Of a stretch of DNA of 64,000 bases, positions 53,946 to 64,000 are shown piece after piece (the first letter of the stretch is position 1; each line of letters begins with the position of its first letter). The stretch covers positions 74,176,200 through 74,240,199 of the forward strand of contig CM034531.1 of NCBI GenBank assembly GCA_020002185.1, written 5' to 3'. Source of the stretch: Paraescarpia echinospica. Taxonomy: Eukaryota > Annelida > Polychaeta > Sabellida > Siboglinidae. The notes beneath the pieces are model-generated. The model made no database searches. It worked only from the letters and a program-made list of their open reading frames with translations, and was not told the origin of the DNA. The translations under genes were made by a program, and so were the position numbers.

Positions 53946-56900
53946 GGCAAGGATGAGTCTATACTGGTACACGTGGGGACAAATAATGCAGACAGGGAGG
54001 CAACAACTGGGATAGTACAGAAGTACAGACAGTTAGTGAGGAAGCTAAACAAAACAAGAGTTGAACAGATTGTTCTCTCAGGAATGTTGTCAGTAATGGG
54101 AAGAAGGGGGGCCACTTATATAAACTGCAAGTTAATGGCGATCAACGCGCTAGTTGAGCAGATGTGTGAAGAAGAGCGGGTGGGGTTCACATATTTATGG
54201 GGATACTTTGTTGGTAGGGAAGATATGGCCTCCATCTAAGTGGAAAGGTGGCAGCAGCATTCTCAGTGGGGACTCACACAAAAGCCTGTGGAAATGGAGG
54301 CATAGATAAAGACAGCACAAATACACCAGCAAATCAACTAAACATTATGGTAGAAGATATTGATCTTCACATAATAGGTATAACCGAATCATGGGTCACC
54401 ACTGATATATCAGATGCTGTATAGGGACTGACAGGATATACAATGTTTAAGAAAGATAGAATAGGAAGAGGGGGAGGTGGAGTTATTTTATATATTAAAG
54501 TATCTATCCAGGCTGAAATAAAATTAGAAAGAGAAGCAGATGTCGAAGAAGCTGTTTCGAGTAACATAGTTACAGGAAATTCAACGTTAACGGTTGGGTT
54601 AGTTTATCGAAATCCAAACATAAGCATGGACGAGAAAGAAAAAATCCAAAACGCTATAAGGGAAGTGAGCAAACAGAACTTTGTTATTATTGGGGATTGT
54701 AGCAACGGGCATATGCAATGGAAATCTGTACAGAGTATGGGGAGTGAGGACCACAAGTTTTTAGTTTAATACAAGATAGTTTCCTTTCTCAACATGTGCT
54801 ACAACCAACCATGGGTGAGAATGAATTAGTTGACAATGTCAAGATATGTGAGCCACTGGTGAGATCACAACCAGATACATTTTACCATCAAAGTAAAATC
54901 AAAAAGAAATAATAAAAAGCAATTCAAGAGAAATTTCCACAAAGGAAGATATAAGAACATGAGTAAATATTTTGCAAAGATAGACTGGAATAACACATTG
55001 AAGAGTAAGACAGCCACAGAATGCTGGGATATCTTAGAATGAAATTAATTGCATGGTCGATAAATATGTTCCCTTAAAAAAGGGAAACGGTAAAAAAAAA
55101 CACTTTTCGAAAGAAGCCATTAATAAAATAAGTACAAACAAATGATATGGAAGTCATATAGACGTACTGGAAATGATGACGACTACAACATTAATAAAGA
55201 AACGCTAAACCAAGCTACATCTGAAATTAGAAATTCAACGAGAAGCTATGAACACAATTTAGCTAATATTAAAAAAAAACATGAAAGCAAGAGTTTTTAT
55301 GCTTATGTTCGAAGCAAACAGAAAGTTCAGGATAAGGTCGATCCTATTGAAGATAGTGCTGGAAATGTAATATCAGAGGGATTATTAATGGTAGAAGACC
55401 TGAATGAGTATTTTAGTTCGGTGTTTACCAGACAATATATTAGTTCATTGCCAGTACCGGAGACTAATTTCAAGGCGACAGGATGAGACTATTTAGGACA
55501 GTTAGTTGTAATCCCGGAAATGGAAGCTAAGAAAATAAGGGCTATGAAGGATAATATATCACCTGGAGTGGATGGCATTCCGCCCAAACTACTACTGGAA
55601 ATTGTAGAACAAATTAGCATACCGCTTGCAACAGTTTTCAACTTGTCATAAGAAGAGGGAGTGGTTCCTTTAGAATGGAAAGAAGCAAACATTATACTGT
55701 TATTTTAAAAAGGTTTGAGAAACAAGTCAGAGAACTATAGACCAGTGAGTTTAACATCGGTTATTTGAAATTATTAGAAAAACGAATTAAAGATAAGTCT
55801 ATTAAACATAACTTCATAAACCCATCTCAGCTTTCGACAAAGTGCCACATCAAAGATTACTGCTTACAATAAAGGCCCATGGTATGGGAAATTATATAAT
55901 TAACTGGATAATAAAATGGCGTATTGACAGAACACAACGGGTAATTGTTGACGGGGAGGCTTCAAACTGGAAATACGTTTTTAGTGGGGTACTACAGGGA
56001 TCAGTACTGGGACCTATATTATTCTTAACATATATCAACGATTTGTACGATGGTACAAGCGAGGTATTGAAATATGCGGATGATACAAAAGTGATTATAA
56101 GGATTAAAACTGATGGAGATAGAGAGCATTTACAAGATGATCTTGATAGGTTGACAAAATGGTCTGAAACGTGGCAAATGTTGTTTAATTTTGGAAAATT
56201 TAAATGCCTCCACACAGGACATGGGAAAGTAGATGTAGCATATACAATGGGGGATTCTGTACTAAGTTCTACTGTAAAAGAAAAGACTTAGGGTTAACTA
56301 TTAGAGCTGAAATGAAGGTTTCAGAGTAGTGCGGAAATGCAGCTTCAAATTGAAATAAAATCATTGGATTAATTAGGCGAAATATAGCGTATAAGGAAAA
56401 AAAGAACTAATAATGCCGCTGTGCAAAACAACAGTTAGGCCTTATTTAGAATATTGTATACAAGCGTGGAGGCCAGTCAGCTAGAAAGACATAGATATGC
56501 TAGAAAGAGTACAGAGGAGACCGAGTAAAATGATACAAAAACTGTGGGATCGTAGTTATGAAAAACGCCTGAAAAAAATTAGCTTAACAACACTAGAGAC
56601 CAGGTGATTGGGAAGAGATCAGATAGAAGTGTTTAAAATATTGAATGGTTATGAAAATATTGATATATATATATATTTTTCTCAATTAAGAAAGATATAA
56701 GGACTAGAGGACATAAAGATACATTAGTAAAGGAGCAGTGTAGATTATATATAAGAAAGTTCTCATTTTTACAAAGGACTGTAAATGAATGGATCAAATT
56801 ATCTACTGATTGTGTGGGTGCTATTAGCGTGAATATGTTTAAAATAAAATCAATACATACCGCAGAAAGGCGGGATGCACGTAGATAAAAGGGTTGGACT

Positions 56901-56960
56901 CTCGATAAGCCAAAGGGCTTTTTTGTCCAACTGCCATCTAGAGTTAATTCTCTGGATGGC
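53946..56960 (+). pseudogene. CR1-type LINE with SGNH-esterase-like ORF1 part, endonuclease and RT
   Basis: Parts in order: LVHVGTNNADREATTGIVQK and, after a frameshift, YGLHLSGKVAAAF (53960-54280), the GTN and GLHLS blocks of the SGNH hydrolase found in CR1-type ORF1; endonuclease DLHIIGITESWV to FVIIGDC (54350-54760); RT with ENYRPVSLTSV (about 55725), FSGVLQGSVLGPILFLTYIN and LKYADDTKV (55980-56090), catalytic Asp pair intact; C-terminus ETWQMLFNFGKFKCLHTGH to RKFSFLQRTVNEW and a decayed end near 56960. Many frameshifts and stops. Confidence 0.85.
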
Positions 56961-57002
56961 AATCTTGTTAAATCTTGTTAAATTAATTAATCAGCTGACA
57001 AG

Positions 57003-57235
57003 TTTAGTGACAAATGTCTCGAACTTTTACCCATGCATGCGCTGATGGGATGTGACACAGTGTCGTACCCATTTGGAAAAGGAAAGACAACTGCAATAAA
57101 AGCACTGCAAAAATCACCGTGCTCTCGACTACATGTCATCGGAGATCAGGATGCAGCTCTTCAAGATTTCATCGAAAGCGGTCGCCACTTTTCTCGCTGC
57201 TGCAAAGTCATGCACCCGATTGGTTGACCTCACTT
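57003..57235 (+). pseudogene. Fragment with an HALTGCDT-like motif
   Basis: CLELLPMHALMGCDTVSYPF then GKGKTTAIKALQKS, resembling the HA(L/F)TGCDTTSxxxGxGK motif of uncharacterised, often transposon-linked animal proteins. That family assignment is from memory only. A frameshift follows near 57195. Confidence 0.45.
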
Positions 57236-57599
57236 AGCTCACGGCTTAACATTCTTTACTATTTATATCTATATGATATATACGTATATTGTTTTGCTCT
57301 ATTCATTTCTACTGAATATGATAATAGTGTAACATAAATATGTCACCATTATCCTTATTGTTTACTCTTTGTCTTGCTCTGTTGCTGTAAGAGATAAAGA
57401 TTTTGTTTTATGCAAACCATTGATATCTAATAATTTTAAAGTGCTTTTTCCTAATCACACTAGAATACATAATTATATTTAAAGTTGGCTTAGCTTGCAA
57501 TGTCTTCACGTTTGTTATAAGAAAACAATTACTGCCAATCCCCCGCTCTTCGCCAACATTGAAATTAGCAATAATTTTATTACTAGCAGGAGATGTACG

Positions 57600-59485
57600 T
57601 CTCAATTATGGGCCTGTTGTTAGACGAAACATTCGGGTGACAAACGTTCCATCTGTACGAGATAAGACAGCCTCACTTTGTGATTGATTAATTTCAAAGA
57701 AACTAAACATTCTTGCTGTAACTGAGACCTAGCTCAGACCACATGATACACCTGCATGCATTGCTGACGTTTCCCCTTCTGGTTACACCTTTCACCATCG
57801 ACCACGTTTAGTCGGCCGTGGAGGTGGTGTTGGCTTTCTAATATCACAGCAGTTCAAATTATATTCCAACCCTGAATACTCTAGTTTTGAGTCCATCTGT
57901 GCTGAAATTTCAGATTCTTCTTTCTCCGCATACTTTGTTTGTATCTATCGCCCTCCACGGCATCCGGCAAATTTATTTGAAGACTTTCATGATCTGTTGG
58001 AACATCTGGCAATTACATTACAGCTTTAATTGCTGATATCCTTAAATCCGACTTTATCACAGATCCAAAAGAACATCTATCTGACTTATATAAACAGTAC
58101 TGTCAAGTACTCAATGCATTACTTAACAAACATGCACCTATATGATTCGTTCTCTTGTCATATTAAGAATAAAATCAATATTATTAATTTTGCTTTCCCA
58201 CGTCATACTTTAAGTAATGTCAGTGTGGACTTTCCACAAGTAAATGATCTGCTTATATCATTTGAACCTGCAACAGTTGATGAAGTTAGGAAAATAATTA
58301 TGTCCTCCCCAAATACATCTTGTGCACTTGATCCTCATCCAATAATACTGCTAAAAGCATGTCTCGATACATTAACTGGACATATAACTAATAGTATAAT
58401 GCATTGCTTTGCTCTGGCTGTTTTCCTGATTATTTCAAATACGCCATTGTGACAGCACTTCTTAAGAAGTCATATCTGCCTAAACAAGACCTAAACTAGA
58501 CTTAATTATAACTTCAGCTTTATTTCTAAAATATTAGAAAAGGTTGATGTAAGTCGTCTAAGGTCTCACATTAGCATACCTATCTTAACTAATGTATCAC
58601 ATTCAGCATGTAAACAGTTTCATTCAACAGAGACTGCCATCTTAAAGGTTTATAATGACATTAACTTGAACGTTAATAATGGTAAAGTGGCTGCATTACA
58701 TTACTAGATCTCTGCCGCGTTTGACAGGATTGATCACAACGTTCTCATTGAACGCTTATTAAAGTGGTACGGCATATCTGATACAGCTCTAAGCTGGTTT
58801 TCTTCATACCTAAGTGATATATACCAAACTATGAAGATTATGAACTGCTTTTCAGTTGCACTGCCATCTTTATTTTGTGTTAACCAGGGTTCCGTACTTG
58901 GGCCTTTGCTTTATACTCTTTACACCATGCCACTAAGCTTTGTTATACATTTGGATCATCGTCTTTATGCTGATTATACTCAGATCTACATTTCTTTGGC
59001 TGCGCGGATAAAAATCGCTCCCTTAACCTAGTTAGTGATTGCCTTCAAGATTTCTTCCACTAGATGACTGATAGCAAATTGAAATTAAATGCAAATACAA
59101 CTGAATTGATCATTTTTGGTACTCCAATGCAGCGTAATAAACTTGATGGTTTTATCCCTACGCGTATTTTGAATCAGCATATCACGCCTTGGAACATATT
59201 AACCTTGGAACTAGGGCTTTTTCTGTTGCTGCACCAACTGTTTGGAATATGCTCCCTCGTAGTGTTAGATCAGTTGAAAATATTACAAAATTACGTCGTC
59301 ATTTAAAAAAAACTTATCTTTACACACTTGCATATCCACCATAGCTCCCCAGCGCCTTGATCCATCTTTTGACAACTGGAATAATGCTTATGGATTTTGA
59401 GATTGACCAATCGTTTCGTTTTGATGCGCCTCTCAGCTTGGTTTTCAAGGCTTTAGGCGCAATATAAGTTATCTTATTATTATTA
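57600..59485 (+). pseudogene. L2/CR1-type LINE, degenerate and internally deleted
   Basis: Endonuclease traces (NILAVTET, RGGGVGFLIS, FVCIYRPP; 57700-57960), RT with ISAAFDRIDHNVLIERLLKW (about 58710), VNQGSVLGPLLYTLY (58875) and LYADYTQIYIS, where the second catalytic Asp is Tyr. Near 59190 the thumb breaks off and jumps to the C-terminal RAFSVAAPTVWNMLPRSVRS, so several hundred bases are missing. It ends in (TTA)n at 59470-59485. Confidence 0.8.
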
Positions 59486-59565
59486 TTATGCTTTGTAAAG
59501 CTCCACAAATTTTTTTTTATCTCACGCTTTAACAAATTAAATATATTATTATTAATATTATTATT

Positions 59566-60047
59566 ATGGTATTTTACGTAGGAACTATGATACGGAGGAA
59601 CGTAAATAAACGTCGATCCAACGCCGCGGTACATGTTCTAACCCTTGGACTCACCACGCGGTGAGAGTTTCGACTGCAGCCCTGTTCGTCACACTCTGTT
59701 GACTGATTATTAGAGGTGTATGTGTACAAAAGCAGATGTTCGAATACACAAACAAGACTACGTCCAAATATTTAAAAAACAAACAACGTGTACTCACGAT
59801 GACAATAGCAATAATCCAAAATATCAAATCATCAAAGCCGCGCTAGTCGTTGGAATGCGGACGATTGACAGTTGTCGAACGACGCTGCACAGGTTGAATG
59901 AAAGAACCAAGAATGATTGGTATTCTATATACGAGTCGACTCCGAGTTGATGTATGCGTTGACAATGGGTGCAGGAGCGAGTACGGCACAGATCCGTCTA
60001 TACGGAATACTCGTCATGGATCATTAATCAGGACACTCGGGTCATTA
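59566..60047 (+). repeat. Long repeat unit, copy B part 1 (matches 4708-5215)
   Basis: Starts TATGGTATTTTACGTAGGAA and follows copy A almost base for base to TCATTA at 60047, where a LINE is inserted. Confidence 0.85.
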
Positions 60048-61312
60048 GAACTATTACTCTTGCAGGCATTGTTGCCAAACTGTTTGATGTCGTTGTACTA
60101 TTTAAGGAACACTATGCGCCTGCAACATCGCATTCGCAATATGGATTTAAACCAAATAGTCCACTACTCACTGCACATGTTTTATGATGGAAACAATCAG
60201 TTATTATAATGCAAATGGCAGTAATTTCTTTGCACTCATGTTAGTTGCCAGCAAAGCATTCGACAGGGTCAATTAGTGTAACCTTCTTAGAGTACTTCTA
60301 AGGTATCACCTCTGGTATTAATACTGCTGTTGTATATGTATACTAAACGAAAACTTGAAGTAAGATAGGGCTCTAGTATGCCATTGCAGTTCACCGCAAG
60401 TAAGTCAAACAGGGTGCAATCCTTTCTCCTATTTTTTATCGATATACACAACACCCACAGGATCTGGACTCAAGATTTTAATCGATATATGCCAAAAATA
60501 TGCAGACGAATACTGTGTACATTTTAACGGTACTAAGAGTAGATATTTAATTTTTAGAGGTCGTAGTTTAAACCCAACAATAGAACTGTGTTTTTAATAA
60601 TACCGAGTTGGACAGTGCCCAAGATGCTGTACATTTGGGCCATGATATATGCGTTGTTAATAATGATATTCTAGTCGTCAATGCCACTGCCAAATTCTGT
60701 AGAGGGTATAATATTTTCATGGCCAATTTCGGTCATATTAAGACGAATGTAAAGTGACATTTATTTAAACAATATTGCTGCTCTTATTATGGAGCCCCAC
60801 TGTGGGATCTTCAGAGTAAGAGTGTTGGCACTATTTGCACTGCTTGGCGAAAATCGCTTAGAAAGTCGTGGGGGCTAGCACGGTGATGTTATAGCATTGT
60901 TTTTGGATAGTTTGCCATTATTGGTAATCTTAAAGCAAAGGTTATCCAAATTCATTCATAAAGCTATGAACCACAATTCACCGACTATAAGCAGAGTTGC
61001 TAAGTTGTCCATTACAAATCGATGGTCATATTGTAGCGCAAACTACCGTTATATATTAAGTGAATGTTATGCACTGTACGAAGTGTCTACGTATGATATT
61101 GGCCGTGTATGGCAGGCTGGTTTGTCCAACGTAACAATATTGGGCGTGAACGCATTATCGGACATGTCAAACATCAGAAATGGTCTGAAGAAATGCAATA
61201 TTTTAGACGACGACGATGTCGATCGTATCATTACGGAAATTTCTGTATTTTAAAGGACTGTATACAATTGCCATTTTAATGTGCGACAATAAATTTTATT
61301 TATTATTTATTT
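60048..61312 (+). pseudogene. LINE fragment inserted in repeat copy B
   Basis: RT pieces (ATSHSQYGFKPNSPL about 60125; KQGAILSPIFYRY-like about 60410; DSAQDAVHLGHDICVVNND about 60620; QYCCSYYGAPLWDLQSKSVG about 60770) and an open C-terminus 60897-61253 ending ITEISVF. The central catalytic box is not recognisable. The 3' tail is (TTTA)n at 61290-61312. Flanks ATTA|...|ATTAATCAGG show the split target. Confidence 0.8.
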
Positions 61313-64000
61313 ATTAATCAGGCCTCAGTCCCGTCGGCTTGGTCGTTTCGTTGTATAAATTGTGTCTGCAAGATCAATGCGCCAATATAATCTGAGTTTG
61401 CGCTCGAGTGAAGAGATCTGCCGAGGGTGAAATATAAACAACTTGTAAGATAATACATTTGAAAACCCGACAAGCGGTGTAGAAACTGCACTCTTATTTG
61501 GAGACGTACAGGTGCAGTAGCCTAATGTTTTGACCTACGTTCAATACAGTGTACGGGTCAAAACATAGTCAACCTTCCATTACGAAGGACCTCAACAATT
61601 GCTGGAATTTGTTCGCACACACTAGAAGAGAGTCCAACCCTTGGCCATCTTTTTCACAACATGGCGTTCCCATTTCCCAATACAGACTCCAGGACGCGCC
61701 ACGAATTTGTGTAAAGTTATACGTTTTACAATGCAGAGGGCGCCACATTCTCACGTGAGAGTTCGCAATGCAGACGGTTAAGTTTCAAACTAGAACGACA
61801 ATAAAACGGGATATGATTTTGGTGGACCGTTCTTATAATCAAACACCAAATTAGCATCATCAATAGGACCGTAACGATGTTGAATTTTTTTTGGGGTTGC
61901 GTTTAAAAGTTGAACTCGCAGGTGTTACGTGGAGATTTATTTTTGTCCCATTTATTTGCTGATAGAGTCTGATTTGTAAACAGCAGATTTTAATCATCAA
62001 AACCAACTCACTTTGAAACTGTATGCAGTTGAATAATTTAGTCGAAACAATTCGCCGTGTGTGTAATTTTGAATATATTTATACGAATATAATGTAGTTC
62101 TTGTCATGGTGTAAAGATGAAGTGCAGAAGGCACCCAGAGGCGCTGTGAGATTTGGTGTGTTCGATTTTTTAGAATAAACACTTAAAATGTTACAATTTA
62201 GTGACACGTGGAATCTGGTTTTCAGCCAGTTGCCAACTAATTGATTGTATTTACCTGATTTACCGCGCAAACGTTCCGTGATTTATCAATAACAGAAGTC
62301 AGTTAGTAATATCATAAACCTTTGTAAAAATATGTATCACGAACAGAATGATCTTCTCGATATATGCCGCCATCTCAAGTTTAGATTTGCGTGGGGTATC
62401 AACTTTCTACTTCGGTAAACCAAAGAACGGCACAGATTCATGTATTTTGCAAAAAGAAACACCGATTTAAAAACTCAATTGTAGTATAGAGACACCCATC
62501 AATAACTACATATGGTGATTGAATAAATTAAAAGAGTACCTACAACATATCTACGTCATTATCGTTACGGATTTCACATAGAGCTCTTTAGCTAGGGACG
62601 CACATTTGTAGTCGCGTAAGTCTAAGTTTCTCCTTTTACTTAGTAGTTAATTTTGTACATATCAGTAAAACGAATGTGCATTATGAAAACAGACTAACAT
62701 AAGACACAGAACAAATATTTGTATTATTAGTTTTACGACGACCATTCTACGAAAAGTGCGTAATGTGTGCATCAGGCAAACTGGTATATCTTGGCATATA
62801 TGTGGTGACGAAATTCAATTTATCTAATTAATTATGAAGTCACATGGTGTAACCAAATGGTTCGTCATTTCCGTGGTAATTATCCCATATTGAACTTCTG
62901 GGACATTGGAACTATACCGAAATGTGACAATGGTCTAAACTGACCATGTGACATGTGTTTTACAGCCAATATACACCAGCAAACGATTGGAAGTTTCACG
63001 AGCAAGCGCAGGAGCATTCGCAAACACACATGCACCTGCACCAGCACACCCACACGTACACGCACACACGTACACGCACATGTGGACCCATGAAGGCAGT
63101 GGATATGCGAAAGATAGAAGTAATCATGAAGCAAGCATTGCATTAAGATCTAAGTAGAAGAGTTATTGAAAAAGGGTTGGCCAACGTATCTTCTATAAGC
63201 AAAACATTGATGTGACACAGCGTTCTTTCACATACCTCTCTACCTGTGATGACTAAAATTACTAAGATTATTAGTCAATTGACTCAACCGTCCCGCTGGC
63301 ACCACACTCAGGCCCAGTTACGTCGCGCCTAGTGACCTCGCACATAGGCGACAGATCGCTTCACACCTTCACATATATAATCCATCAAAACAAACACAAG
63401 AGAGGAATACAACAGACAAAGTATTTATTGATAAAGATATTAATTATTAGTCAATATGTCACATACGACGTGTGTACATCACATTAGATGTATACCATGT
63501 TTTACGATATAGGTGTTGGTGTTGCTCATACAGCGATTAGTTATATTATACAACATGGGTGAAAGTAATTAATTATCTTCAAATATGCCTATGTATGCAC
63601 ATACGGTTGGTGCCATGTTTGTAAGATATTGTTTTCAGTGTTACACCTACATAGATGAAATAATTTATTATCTTCAAAAATAAACTTGTATTGAAGGGGC
63701 CATCGGGGCAAAATGGACACCCTAATCTAACAACTCTGATATTGTCAACAGATTTCGAAACACGTTTTAAAGACCCGATATTGGCACTTGCATCAAAAAC
63801 GAAATAATGTTTTGGTAACGTTTCTGGTAGAGAGATGGTTACTATTTATTAGTTACATGAATTGTTCAGACACATAAACAACACCTTTTGTAAATTGTTG
63901 TGACAATTTTGTAAAAAGGGATTTGCGGGAAAGATGATACCAGGCGAAACACATACGTTTTACAATGACAGTAGTGCCAAGTCTGATTAAAATGGTAATC
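61313..64000 (+). repeat. Long repeat unit, copy B parts 2 and 3 (matches 5215-6175 and 15715-17131)
   Basis: Continues from ATTAATCAGGCCTCAG through the two stretches that in copy A are separated by about 9.5 kb of insertions. About 62330-62435 is the joining piece missing from copy A. Contains CA/CACG repeats at about 63025-63080. Reaches the right edge of the window. Confidence 0.85.

Overview
The window is animal (metazoan) nuclear DNA: one gene with many introns, GT...AG splice sites, and dense retrotransposon, SINE and DNA-transposon remains. The SINE type and the mix of CR1/L2/Jockey-like LINEs suggest a marine lophotrochozoan, most likely a mollusc such as a gastropod. This is an impression from the repeats, not a proof.

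The only host gene I can defend is a full-size ABC transporter of subfamily B (ABCB1 / P-glycoprotein / MDR type) on the minus strand, start codon at 52255 and stop at 17355. I could place 26 coding exons by hand, including a 31-nt microexon. They join in phase without a stop into 3996 nt, i.e. 1331 residues, with the order TMD1-NBD1-linker-TMD2-NBD2 and intact Walker A, Q-loop, signature, Walker B and H-loop in both nucleotide-binding domains. A splice acceptor just upstream of the ATG implies at least one further non-coding 5' exon.

Layout: 1-1015 LINE reverse-transcriptase tail (+); 1110-3612 dead Gypsy LTR retrotransposon (-); 4690-6175 first part of a long repeat unit (copy A); 6175-13850 LINE (-) broken by an apparently intact 3.1-kb pogo-type DNA transposon at 6639-9736 that encodes a transposase with a PHD finger; 14353-14540 a perfect 68-bp inverted repeat; 15715-17131 second part of copy A; 17355-52289 the ABCB gene, its introns loaded with LINEs, SINEs, satellites and a hAT-like element; 52610-53000 a broken OTU-protease fragment (+); 53810-59565 a short repeat copy C and two degenerate LINEs (+); 59566-64000 copy B of the long repeat, itself interrupted by a LINE.

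Copies A and B share the same parts in the same order and orientation. Copy A lies directly 3' of the ABCB gene, and copy B runs into the right edge of the window. One reading is that copy B is the 3' flank of a tandem ABCB paralogue beginning just beyond base 64000; the other is that it is a long dispersed repeat.
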